From: Rhodocytophaga rosea
GTDB lineage: Bacteria > Bacteroidota > Bacteroidia > Cytophagales > 172606-1
DNA: 64,000 nt
NCBI RefSeq assembly: GCF_010119975.1
Contig: NZ_CP048222.1
Location: 5,928,501 to 5,992,500 of the forward strand
Direction of reading: 5' to 3'
The notes under the pieces are model-generated. The model saw only the letters and a program-made list of their open reading frames with translations. It ran no database searches and had not been told where the DNA came from. A program made the position numbers and the translations under genes. The stretch's first letter is position 1, and each line of letters begins with the position of its first letter. Below, piece by piece: positions 44,304-52,368 of this stretch.

Positions 44304-46388
44304 ATGGAACGTTTTCAATTATTAATATCTTCTTCACCCTGGTTTATACTGCTTTGCCTGGTTGTGGGTGCGGTATATGCAGCCGTTTTATACCAGAAAA
44401 AGCCAGTCTGGGGAAAAAATCTCAATCTGATATTAGCCGCCTGCCGCTTTGTAGTAGTGAGTTTATTATGCTTTTTGCTACTAAGCCCTTTTATCAAACA
44501 GGTAAAAAATTCGTATGAGAAGCCTACCATTGTGCTGGCTGTTGATAATTCACAATCGGTGGCACTTACTTCAGACTCAGCCCAGTTGAATAATTTGTTA
44601 TCAGGCATCCGCAGCTTTAACCAGACCTTACAGGATAAAGGAATCAATGTAGATATACAGTTTCTTAATTCCGCTACAGATAGTACCAGCCTGAGCCGCA
44701 ATACATTTACCGGCAATTCAACCAACCTGAGCCAGATGCTGAGTAATATTCAGAGTAACTACCTCAACCGCAACCTGGCTGGAGTTGTGCTGGTATCAGA
44801 TGGTATTTATAACCAGGGATCTTCGCCGGAATATTTACCCTATAATTTCCCGATCTATCCGGTAGCTTTAGGTGATACCATACCCAAACGGGACTTAAAT
44901 CTGAAAACCCTCTATTTTAATAAAATCACCTATCTGGGAAATAAATTTCCGGTGGTAGCGGAGGTGCATAGTACCGGATATGCCGGCAAACTGGCGGCTG
45001 TTTCACTCAAACAGAATGGAAAAGTAATTGAAAAAAAGAATGTATCCTTCCGGGGCAATAATGATGTGCAGGAAGTAAATTTTGTGCATACAGCCAATGT
45101 AAAAGGCATGCAGCATTATACGGTAGAAATAGATGCGGCAGACGGTGAATTCACTGCCCAGAATAATATCCGGGATGCGTATATTGATGTAATTGATGGC
45201 AAGGAAAAGATATTGCTGCTGGCACTTACTCCGCATCCGGACATAAAAGCGATTAAAAGTATTCTGGAAAAAAATGAAAACTACCAGCTGGAGATTGTAA
45301 TTGCTGGTGAAGCTACGCCCAAAGAAAGCAAGTATGATTTGCTCATCCTGCATCAGATTCCGGATAATTATAATAATGGTCTGGCAATGGCCCGTAAGTT
45401 TATTGATAGCAATACACCAGTGTGGTACATTGTAGGCGCACAGACCAATATTGGGCAGCTTAATGGCAGCAATAATGCAGTAAAAATCAGCAGCCGGATG
45501 GGGCAGGTAGACCAGGTAACGCCGGTATTCAATAGTAGTTTTAATATATTCAAATATTCACCAGAGCAGGCTAATACCTTACAGAAACTGCCGCCGGTGG
45601 CTGTTCCGTTTGGTGAATATAAAGTGCCGGCCAGTGCTGAGGTATTGTTGTACCAGCGGGTTGGTAATCTGGTTACTAATAAGCCTTTGCTGGTGGTGCA
45701 TACCGATAAAACCCGTAAATCGGCAACGTTGATGGGGGATGGCTTGTGGGAGTGGCGGCTGGAAGAATTCAACTTAACGGAAAAGCATGATGCCGTAGAT
45801 GACCTGGTGAGTAAACTGGTACAGTATCTTTCCGCCAAAGAAGATAAGCGTAAACTTAGAGTATATCCCATTGCCGATGAGTTCCTGGATTCCGAAAAGG
45901 TAATTTTTGAGGCAGAAACCTATAATGATATTTATGAGCGGATTTATGGAATTCCTATTACTCTCGAACTTACTGATGATGAGAATCAAACCAATAAATA
46001 TACTTTTACCAACAGCGAAGATAATCCCCGCTTTGAAATCAGTGGATTAACCAAAGGTATTTACCGCTACAAAGCCAGTGCACAGGTGCAAGGCAAAGCT
46101 GAACAGGTAACCGGAGAGTTTACGGTTAAAGACCTGCAACTGGAAGCCCTGAATACTACTGCAGATCATACACTGCTGAAGAAGTTAGCTGAACAGACCA
46201 ACGGACGTTTTTACTTGCCTACCCAATTCAACGACCTGGCCGCTTCGCTTTCTGCCAATCCGCCGCCTGACATTATTCAGAGCAGCGAAGAATTGCTGGA
46301 GCTTATTCATTTGAAATGGCTTTTCTTCTTATTTATGACTCTGCTTACCATCGAATGGGGCATCCGTAAATACCAGGGCGCTTATTAA
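44304..46388 (+). CDS. Membrane-anchored VWA-like protein
   Basis: A 694-residue protein with two N-terminal helices (about 12-30 and 42-62), a large periplasmic part and a C-terminal helix (LKWLFFLFMTLLTIEWGI). After the second helix comes TIVLAVDNSQSVAL, where DNSQS (81-85) is the DxSxS metal site of a von Willebrand A domain. Middle parts resemble a glutamine-amidotransferase-like fold (ILLLALTPHPDIKAIKSI, LLILHQIPD) and end in beta modules. The layout is that of conserved Bacteroidota proteins near BatA-like systems. The role is unknown. It stands alone here. Confidence 0.78.
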   Translation: MERFQLLISSSPWFILLCLVVGAVYAAVLYQKKPVWGKNLNLILAACRFVVVSLLCFLLLSPFIKQVKNSYEKPTIVLAVDNSQSVALTSDSAQLNNLLSGIRSFNQTLQDKGINVDIQFLNSATDSTSLSRNTFTGNSTNLSQMLSNIQSNYLNRNLAGVVLVSDGIYNQGSSPEYLPYNFPIYPVALGDTIPKRDLNLKTLYFNKITYLGNKFPVVAEVHSTGYAGKLAAVSLKQNGKVIEKKNVSFRGNNDVQEVNFVHTANVKGMQHYTVEIDAADGEFTAQNNIRDAYIDVIDGKEKILLLALTPHPDIKAIKSILEKNENYQLEIVIAGEATPKESKYDLLILHQIPDNYNNGLAMARKFIDSNTPVWYIVGAQTNIGQLNGSNNAVKISSRMGQVDQVTPVFNSSFNIFKYSPEQANTLQKLPPVAVPFGEYKVPASAEVLLYQRVGNLVTNKPLLVVHTDKTRKSATLMGDGLWEWRLEEFNLTEKHDAVDDLVSKLVQYLSAKEDKRKLRVYPIADEFLDSEKVIFEAETYNDIYERIYGIPITLELTDDENQTNKYTFTNSEDNPRFEISGLTKGIYRYKASAQVQGKAEQVTGEFTVKDLQLEALNTTADHTLLKKLAEQTNGRFYLPTQFNDLAASLSANPPPDIIQSSEELLELIHLKWLFFLFMTLLTIEWGIRKYQGAY

Positions 46389-46405
46389 AAATAGGTGAAT
46401 GAGTG

Positions 46406-46463
46406 ATTGAGCGAATGTGTGAATTGATTTACCTTTGATCACTCAATCACACATACACTCAAT
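46406..46463. repeat. Imperfect inverted repeat before the GT2 gene
   Basis: 46406-46427 (ATTGAGCGAATGTGTGAATTGA) can pair with 46443-46463 with few mismatches; GTGATTGAG/CTCAATCAC gives an alternative pairing. It is built from short degenerate GTGAATGA-like repeats and could act as terminator of the VWA gene or a leader hairpin of the next gene. Confidence 0.6.
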
Positions 46464-46470
46464 CTCTCAA

Positions 46471-47457
46471 TTGCTTTCTCTCTTGCGTAGATATTCTATT
46501 ATTATTCCGGTATATAACCGGCCAGATGAAATCAGGGAATTACTGGAAACACTTACCCGGCAAACCTACCGGAATTTTGAGGTACTGGTGATTGAAGATG
46601 GGTCTGTGAAGAAATGTGATGCCATTGTAGACCAGTTCTCTTCACAACTCGACATCCGGTATTTTTACAAGGAAAACAGCGGACAAGGCTTTTCCCGCAA
46701 CTATGGATTTGAACGGGCCACAGGCGATTATTTTGTGATTTTTGATTCTGATTGCCTTATTCCCGAACATTATTTTGCTACAGTAGAGGCTTATCTGAAT
46801 GCTCTTCCGCTGGATGCCTATGGCGGTCCTGACCGGGCGCATCTAAGTTTTACACCAGTACAAAAAGCCATCAGTTATTCTATGACTTCGCTGTTTACCA
46901 CTGGTGGCATCAGAGGAAATAAAAAAAGGGTAGGAGGGCCGTTTCATCCCCGAAGTTTTAATATGGGGCTCTCCCGCAAAGTATATGAAACGGTAGGCGG
47001 CTACATTATTACCCGCATGGGAGAAGATATTATTTACACCATTTCCATCATCGAACATGGCTTTAAAACCGGACTGATTGAAGATGCTTATGTATATCAT
47101 AAACGGCGTACAAGTTTCAGCCAGTTTTACAAACAACTGCATTTTTTCGGACGGGCCCGCATCAATATTTCCAGGTACTTTCCCAAAGAATTAAAAACTG
47201 TTCATACTTTCCCGGCTTTGTTTACTTTATTCTGTATGAGCATTCCTTTGCTGGCTTTATTTTCCGGTTTCCTGTTTAAAACAGCGCTTGTTTTGCTGGG
47301 AGTATATATCCTGCTGATATTCATTGATGCCACCCGTAAAAATCAAAGTTTACAGGTAGGGATATTAAGCACTGCTGCGGTTTTTGTGCAGCTTTTTGGA
47401 TATGGCATTGGTTTTCTTACTGAAGGCTGGCGGAAATTGACAAAATCAACGAAATAA
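46471..47457 (+). CDS. Membrane glycosyltransferase family 2
   Basis: About 328 residues from the TTG at 46471; TTG at 46483 or 46435 are alternatives, and the residues before 46471 derive from a repeat and look non-coding. The GT2 domain has YSIIIPVYNRPDEIRELLET, VLVIEDGSVKKCDAIVDQ, the metal site FVIFDSDCLIPEHYF and RMGEDIIYTISIIEHG (ED motif). Two or three C-terminal helices (FPALFTLFCMSIPLLALFSG and VLLGVYILLIFI) anchor it in the membrane, as in chitin/cellulose-type or dolichyl-type GT2 enzymes. Product unknown. Confidence 0.8.
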   Translation: MLSLLRRYSIIIPVYNRPDEIRELLETLTRQTYRNFEVLVIEDGSVKKCDAIVDQFSSQLDIRYFYKENSGQGFSRNYGFERATGDYFVIFDSDCLIPEHYFATVEAYLNALPLDAYGGPDRAHLSFTPVQKAISYSMTSLFTTGGIRGNKKRVGGPFHPRSFNMGLSRKVYETVGGYIITRMGEDIIYTISIIEHGFKTGLIEDAYVYHKRRTSFSQFYKQLHFFGRARINISRYFPKELKTVHTFPALFTLFCMSIPLLALFSGFLFKTALVLLGVYILLIFIDATRKNQSLQVGILSTAAVFVQLFGYGIGFLTEGWRKLTKSTK

Positions 47458-47469
47458 AACACAGTCCTT

Positions 47470-47547
47470 ATGTATAGCCTGACAAAAGCTCGGATAGAAG
47501 AAATGAAAAGTTCCGGGAGGAAGAAAGAAGAATTTATTAAAAAATGA
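47470..47547 (+). CDS. Possible 25-residue small protein
   Basis: ATG at 47470 opens 25 codons (MYSLTKARIEEMKSSGRKKE, then EFIKK) ending at the TGA directly before the terminator at 47548. The peptide is basic and helical. It starts only 12 bp after the glycosyltransferase stop. It may be real or chance; no comparison was possible. Confidence 0.3.
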   Translation: MYSLTKARIEEMKSSGRKKEEFIKK

Positions 47548-47572
47548 GGGCCGGATTTAATCCGGCCCTTTT
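47547..47572. terminator. Bidirectional terminator between GT2 and KTSC genes
   Basis: AGGGCCGGAT (47547-47556) pairs with ATCCGGCCCT (47560-47569) around a very short loop, followed by TTTTG. It separates convergent genes. Confidence 0.88.
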
Positions 47573-47579
47573 GTGTGTA

Positions 47580-47801
47580 TTAAAGTTTAACGTAATTTCT
47601 CTTAACATGCGTGTTAATATATCTGTTTAGCCCTGCGCCACTGATTGCTAACTGCTTCATGGCTTCGATATTAGAACGCCCTGCACTCGCATAGGTATAT
47701 TTATAGAGAGCACCATCTCTGAATAGTACCTTAATGTGATCAGGTCCGATTTCGTAGGCATAAATGCCGGAATACTTTTCGTGATTACTATAAGATCTCA
47801 T
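47580..47801 (-). CDS. KTSC domain-like small protein
   Basis: A 73-residue protein. IKVLFRDGALYKYTYASAGR and the downstream LAISGAGLNRYINTHVKRNY fit the KTSC fold, in which a short strand pair is followed by a conserved Lys-Thr-Ser-Cys-like stretch; here that stretch is altered. KTSC domains are found alone in many bacteria and their role is not known, with nucleic-acid-related functions suggested. Cytoplasmic, single-gene unit with its own terminator. Confidence 0.7.
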   Translation of the reverse strand: MRSYSNHEKYSGIYAYEIGPDHIKVLFRDGALYKYTYASAGRSNIEAMKQLAISGAGLNRYINTHVKRNYVKL

Positions 47802-48218
47802 TGTACTGGTTGTTTAAAGTGATACAATAGATGAAAGTAAACTTATTGTGTCCGATTAAAAAATACACAAATCCATGCAATATTGCCTTTGTAATAATTT
47901 GCAAAAATGTTTCAATGTAGGATTATCTACTGAGATGCCGCTGCTGCGTACTAGTGCTCGTTTTTGTTATACTATTGTCCTTTTCAATCCTATTAATGAC
48001 ACAAAAAAAGCTGTTTTATAGCTGCACCAGCAACCATTTTCGAATAGTTAAAATTATAAGTACTTAAAAGATAGACCATAAGCCTTATAACTTATGCAAT
48101 AAACAGGAGAAATAGAGAAACATCTAAGTTGTATAATAAAATTTATAAATGTGATGCTAAACGTACATTCTCAATAGTAGTAAACGATTATAAATAGCAG
48201 AAAAGATCACGCTTTACA
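47802..48218. other. Gene-free stretch between KTSC and LAS-peptidase genes
   Basis: About 420 bp between two divergent genes. Both promoters must be here, but no clear TAnnTTTG element, repeat or RNA gene could be recognised. Confidence 0.5.
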
Positions 48219-49058
48219 ATGAAAATAAACCGGTTTATAGGCTATACAACTCTATTTGTTCTACTTACCATCATTACGCAGGTAGGGGGATTTATTCTTC
48301 TTTTGTGCATTCCTTTCTTTCGCTATGTAACCCGGCGCATTTCCTCCAAAGGAATGGCAACTCTGTACAAAACTGGAATTTTCATAAGCGGATATACTCT
48401 TATTTCTTTCACACTTATTCCTGTAATTGCTGCCAGAACAGGCCGTGTACCATTACCCATAGGTATTACTAAAATTAGTTCCTTGCAGCCACTTACTTTA
48501 CTGACTTGTGTGCTTAACCGGCATTATATAAAAACAGAATTGAAAGAAACTTTAATTTCTGTTTCAAAGACTTTACAGGAAAAGTATCCTGGGAGCATTA
48601 CTTGTTATCTGGATGCAAACTTTCCCTTTGCAGATGGGTTTCCGTTGGTTCCTCATTTAAGTCACAACGATGGCCGTAAGGTAGATCTTGCATTCTTTTA
48701 TCAGGAACCGGCTACTGGTAAGAAACTACAGGCCGTATCCCCTTCGTTTATAGGGTATGGTGTGAGTGAGCCTCCGCAGCCTGGCGAAACAAATATGCCT
48801 GCCGTTTGTATGGCGAAAGGATATTGGCAATATGGGTTATTAAACAAAATTATTCCAGAGGGAAATAAAAAGAAAATGGCATTCGATGCCGAACGTACCA
48901 GAATGCTTATTACCATATTGGTGAAACATCGTTCCATAGGTAAATTATTTATCGAGCCTCATCTTAGGCAACGTTTGCATCTGGAAAAGTATCAAAATAT
49001 CCGTTTTCATGGCTGCCAGGCTGTCCGCCACGACGATCATATTCATGTGCAATTGTAA
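48219..49058 (+). CDS. Membrane-anchored LAS-type metallopeptidase (MepA-like)
   Basis: A 279-residue protein with two N-terminal hydrophobic regions (about 8-32 and 53-72) and a C-terminal soluble domain from about residue 115. The soluble part has H149-x6-D156 in LSHNDGRKVDLAFFY and an HxH pair H274/H276 in RHDDHIHVQL. This is the zinc-ligand pattern of LAS enzymes (MepA murein endopeptidase, VanX/VanY, lysostaphin-like). Such enzymes cut D-alanine-containing or cross-bridge bonds of peptidoglycan. The two-helix anchor makes it unusual, as MepA itself is a soluble periplasmic protein. Substrate is inferred. Confidence 0.72.
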   Translation: MKINRFIGYTTLFVLLTIITQVGGFILLLCIPFFRYVTRRISSKGMATLYKTGIFISGYTLISFTLIPVIAARTGRVPLPIGITKISSLQPLTLLTCVLNRHYIKTELKETLISVSKTLQEKYPGSITCYLDANFPFADGFPLVPHLSHNDGRKVDLAFFYQEPATGKKLQAVSPSFIGYGVSEPPQPGETNMPAVCMAKGYWQYGLLNKIIPEGNKKKMAFDAERTRMLITILVKHRSIGKLFIEPHLRQRLHLEKYQNIRFHGCQAVRHDDHIHVQL

Positions 49059-49074
49059 TAATACAAGTTTATAA

Positions 49075-49284
49075 CCGGAACTGCATAGTAAATAACCAGA
49101 ACAGGCCTGCAAGAAGGTAGAACAAGGTTGTCAGAAGCCAGCGCAGAATAGTACATAGTTAGAACAGCAGCGTACATACCCTGAACAGAACGGTAAGTGA
49201 ATAGAACAGACTTGTAAAATGACAGAACAACAGTGTTATGGAGTCACACAGAAACGTAACCTGACAGAACAACATTATAATTGA
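49075..49284. repeat. Degenerate 21-bp tandem array, ten units
   Basis: Units begin at 49075, 49096, 49117, 49138, 49159, 49180, 49201, 49222, 49243 and 49264, with no gaps. The consensus core is nnAGAACAG near the start of each unit, with a weaker TGTAAA later; six units have AGAACA exactly. In one frame it reads as imperfect heptapeptides of type xEQxCKx, but TAA, TAG and TGA interrupt it, so it is not coding now. The period equals two turns of B-DNA. It starts 17 bp after the LAS-peptidase stop. Confidence 0.8.
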
Positions 49285-49373
49285 GCATGACATAATCAGG
49301 CACATATTCTTATAAAAGGAAACGGCAACCTTGGAAAAAGCGTTTCAACTGTATATTTCAGAAAATAACATTT

Positions 49374-49529
49374 ATGGAAAATTACGATAATGATGATGAC
49401 ACATTCGACCACGTAGATGACTGGCTGGATGATGATGAAGACGATGACGACGACTGGGATGATGACGAAGATCAGGATTGCTCGGAAAGAGGAGGCTGCA
49501 TGCCCGATCCGGAAGATTTTGATGATTAA
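49374..49529 (+). CDS. Very acidic 51-residue protein
   Basis: ATG at 49374 opens 51 codons. The first 35 residues are almost all Asp/Glu with a few Trp, Tyr and Phe (DDWLDDDEDDDDDWDDDEDQ), then CSERGGCMPDPEDFDD. Two cysteines in CSERGGC could form a disulfide or bind metal. Codons alternate GAT, GAC and GAA, which argues against a simple trinucleotide repeat, and a terminator follows at 49597. I have no family for it; acidic small proteins often act as nucleic-acid mimics or metal chelators. The minus-strand frame across it (49296-49607) is rejected as a shadow. Confidence 0.6.
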   Translation: MENYDNDDDTFDHVDDWLDDDEDDDDDWDDDEDQDCSERGGCMPDPEDFDD

Positions 49530-50118
49530 TGCCTGAATAGCAGAGAGAACATACGATTTATAAATGTCAGTTTTTATTGGAGATACAATAAAAAAGAAGG
49601 CTTCCATGAGAAGCCTTTTTTCGGGTAATATACGTTTATGTTCGACTACAATACTATTTCGTTCATGTTGTGCTATGTATGGGCTTTACACGCTCATTCA
49701 GAATTCCATATTGGCCCAATACACTGGTAATAATAAATGCAACAAATTAAAAAATCTAATTCCCTAATAGGTCCCCTCCCTTATCTTATGGAATATAATA
49801 TGTTTTTATGCAGCCTTTAAAAGCTGTTTTATGGTGGTATACGTATTTCTCGTAAAAGGTTACACAAAATTTGTACATATACGGATATTTTGGATAAATA
49901 CTTAGCTATCACGCATAGCGATGAGTATAAGACAACATATTTACATGATTTGGCTTTTGCAGGGCATGAGTTAAATACGCTAACCATACCTAAAGCCGTT
50001 AAATAAGTCTATAGAAAACTTCAAAATTGTATCATACTGTAATTTTATGTAATATTCGAATGATAAGGCAGTTCATTCTGGTACTGAACCGGACTTAACA
50101 TGCAAACCAACCTATTAT
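49530..50118. other. Mostly gene-free stretch
   Basis: After the terminator at 49597 no gene could be supported up to the ThuA gene at 50119. A stretch around 49830-50005 is open for about 57 codons (HKICTYTDILDKYLAITHSD and onward) but has no ATG, and I recognise nothing in it. Confidence 0.5.
49597..49622 (+). terminator. Terminator after the acidic-protein gene
   Basis: AAGGCTT (49597-49603) pairs with AAGCCTT (49611-49617), with A-run before and T-run after. Confidence 0.8.
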
Positions 50119-51000
50119 ATGAGAAAAAAAATAGTAATCCTCTTTTCTGTTTACCTACTGGCTTTTGCACTCTTATTTTCTACAAGCCTGAGGGCTCAAT
50201 CTACATCTAAAAAACCACTGGTAGTATTTGTAACCGGCGATCATGAATACAGCGGTGAGTTTACTTTGCCCTTGATTGCCGCTGAACTGGAGAAGAATTA
50301 TAATATGCGGGTGAAAGTGCTTAAATCTTCTCCCGACCAGAATGCAGAAGAGAATATACCCGGATTGGAAGCTTTAAAAGAGGCAGACCTGGCTGTATTT
50401 TATCTGCGTTGGAGACGTTTGCCAGCCGAGCAGGTAAAATACATTGATGATTACCTTAAATCTGGTAAACCTATTATGGGATTCCGTACCAGTACCCATT
50501 CTTTCAACTATCCGGCGGGGCATCCGCTGGAAAAATGGAATGCTTTTGGAGAATTTGCCTTAGGCTCGCCTCCCGGATGGGGTGGCAAAGCCAATCATAC
50601 CCATTGTGGTCATGAGTGCAGCACCGATGTAACTGTCATTCCTGAAGCCGCCAAACATCCGATTTTGAAAGGTGTTGACCCTAGTTTTCATGTGCGTTCC
50701 TGGCTGTATAAAGTAATTCCTGATTATCCTGCGAAAGGGGCCACCTGGCTGCTGATGGGAAAAGCTGTAAATCCTGATAAACCCAACTATGCCGATAACC
50801 CGGTAGCCTGGACCTGGAAAACAGCCAATGGTGCCCGTGTGTTTGCTACCACCATGGGACATCCGGAAGATTTTCAGGTGGAATCTTTCCAGCGCTTGGT
50901 GATTAATGCCATTCACTGGACACTTAATAAACCAGTACCCGATACATGGAAAGGCAAACTGGATATTAATGTTCCTTACCGGGGTATGACTAAGAATTAA
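50119..51000 (+). CDS. Exported ThuA domain protein
   Basis: A 293-residue protein with a signal peptide (IVILFSVYLLAFALLFSTSL). The mature protein starts PLVVFVTGDHEYSGEFTLPL and holds EADLAVFYLRWRRLPAEQVK and YLKSGKPIMGFRTSTHSFNY, the class-I-glutamine-amidotransferase-like ThuA fold, but without the catalytic cysteine triad of amidotransferases. The late DNPVAWTWKTANGARVFATT and MGHPEDFQ are also typical. ThuA-like proteins are linked to sugar (trehalose) use. It belongs to the periplasmic glycan-processing group seen in this half of the window; exact function unknown. Confidence 0.87.
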   Translation: MRKKIVILFSVYLLAFALLFSTSLRAQSTSKKPLVVFVTGDHEYSGEFTLPLIAAELEKNYNMRVKVLKSSPDQNAEENIPGLEALKEADLAVFYLRWRRLPAEQVKYIDDYLKSGKPIMGFRTSTHSFNYPAGHPLEKWNAFGEFALGSPPGWGGKANHTHCGHECSTDVTVIPEAAKHPILKGVDPSFHVRSWLYKVIPDYPAKGATWLLMGKAVNPDKPNYADNPVAWTWKTANGARVFATTMGHPEDFQVESFQRLVINAIHWTLNKPVPDTWKGKLDINVPYRGMTKN

Positions 51001-51031
51001 AATTTTACATACACGATTAATTTGTTTTTAA

Positions 51032-51060
51032 AAGCGCATCAGTTTAACTGATGCGCTTCT
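51032..51060. terminator. Bidirectional terminator between ThuA and TPM genes
   Basis: AAGCGCATCAGTT (51032-51044) and AACTGATGCGCTT (51046-51058) form an almost continuous palindrome with a tiny loop, flanked by A- and T-rich DNA, between convergent genes. Confidence 0.85.
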
Positions 51061-51086
51061 CATTTTTAGCTTTCTCAAAAATAATA

Positions 51087-52016
51087 TTACCAGGAACCAC
51101 TGCTTCCTCCACCACCAGAACGTCCGCCACCCCCCGAATAACTGCTCCGGCTGGAACTGGACGAAGACCTGTAGGAACTGCCAGATGAGGAGGAATAAGA
51201 ACGGCTGGAACCTGAGTTGGCTCGTTTTGCCGACCATTTTCTAAGCCAGGCACTTCCGGCACTGGTAGCAAAATAGAGTTTGGAAGAAATAAACCATCCT
51301 ACATATAAGGTCAGAATAGTAAATCCGATAATAGAGCCGAAAATGGCGAAAGGGAAAGTAAGGTAGAATACAAGCAGAAAAAGGAATAAAAACCAGGATG
51401 CGCCTCCTTCAGTAAATACGGCTATACTAGTAAAAATAAGCAGGATAAACATCACAAAGCCACCAACGAGTAAACCTTCCGGAAAAGGAATTCCTTCATA
51501 ACTGATCAGCGTCTCCCAGAAACCAGGGTCTTCGGCAGAATAGGTACCCTGAATAGCGCCAATAATAGCCGTAACCCCTGCCGTAATGCCTTCGTCATAC
51601 GAAAATTGTTTGAAATAAGGCACCAGTTCATTGCGGATAATACGTGCACTATGCGCATCTGTTAAGGAAGCTTCCAGGCCATAGCCTACTTCTATCCGCA
51701 TTTTTCGATCTTCGATAGCCACTAGCAGCAGTACGCCATTATTTTTATCTTTTTGTCCGAGTTGCCAGGTATTAAATATTTCGTTGGCTTTTTCTTCAAT
51801 GGTTTGCCCTTCCAGAGAGGAAATGGTTAGTACAACAATCTGGTTAGAGGTGCTTTGCTCATGTTGCTGCAAGGTATTTTCCAGCCTGGTAATGGTTTCA
51901 TCAGAGAGCACATGTGCATAATCGTTCACATGTCCGCTTAGTGTAGGTACAGGAACGGCGGCAGAAGCTAGTTTTACCAGAAAAATCAGAAAGAGCAATA
52001 CAAGAATTTGTTTCAT
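51087..52016 (-). CDS. TPM domain protein (YgcG family)
   Basis: A 309-residue protein from the ATG at 52016; the open frame runs 45 codons further up but the signal peptide MKQILVLLFLIFLVKLASA clearly marks the start. The mature N-terminus is a TPM domain (VNDYAHVLSDETITRLENTL, GVLLLVAIEDRKMRIEVGYG, LEASLTDAHSARIIRNELVP). Then come two membrane helices (GLLVGGFVMFILLIFTSIAV and LFLLVFYLTFPFAIFG) and a Ser/Gly-rich tail ending GGGGSSGSW. YgcG-like proteins are membrane-bound, with TPM implicated in phosphatase activity and photosystem repair in plants. Role here unknown. Confidence 0.85.
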   Translation of the reverse strand: MKQILVLLFLIFLVKLASAAVPVPTLSGHVNDYAHVLSDETITRLENTLQQHEQSTSNQIVVLTISSLEGQTIEEKANEIFNTWQLGQKDKNNGVLLLVAIEDRKMRIEVGYGLEASLTDAHSARIIRNELVPYFKQFSYDEGITAGVTAIIGAIQGTYSAEDPGFWETLISYEGIPFPEGLLVGGFVMFILLIFTSIAVFTEGGASWFLFLFLLVFYLTFPFAIFGSIIGFTILTLYVGWFISSKLYFATSAGSAWLRKWSAKRANSGSSRSYSSSSGSSYRSSSSSSRSSYSGGGGRSGGGGSSGSW

Positions 52017-52368
52017 GGGTGGTAATAGATGATCTATTGTATGGTAAATGTTGGTTGTATTTTGTGTTTGATTATCATGCTGCTTTTCGCCGGATGACGT
52101 TGCAAAGTAACACTGCCAGAGGGCCTGATTCCTAGAAAATACGGTTGGCAAAAGGTGTACAACCTGCTTTCATATAGGTAAGCAAAAGGTGAACATGGTA
52201 GGTTATACCCTTTATTTAGATAGATGCAGGCTATTAAATGGCTGTTTTAAGTAAAAATCAGGGAAAGCAAGAATAAAAGAGCTGCATAAAATAAAAAATA
52301 CCTTGTGCTTTCAGAATACAGGCAATATCCTGATTTTTGGATGAAGTATTCCTGCAAACCTGCTATTT
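52017..52368. other. Gene-free stretch between divergent TPM and sulfatase genes
   Basis: About 350 bp. The upstream part (52017-52151) stays open in the TPM frame but is not believed to be coding. No recognisable promoter element or repeat was found. Confidence 0.5.

Noticed and set aside
49075-49284. 21-bp array as a coding heptad-repeat protein
   Set aside because: TAA, TAG and TGA occur inside several units in the only heptad-like frame.
49296-49607. 103-codon minus-strand frame rich in Ile and Val
   Set aside because: It mirrors the Asp/Glu codons of the acidic protein on the other strand; its composition is an artefact of that.
49830-50005. Open stretch of about 57 codons before the ThuA gene
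   Set aside because: No ATG, no recognisable family and no clear promoter; may be chance or a remnant.
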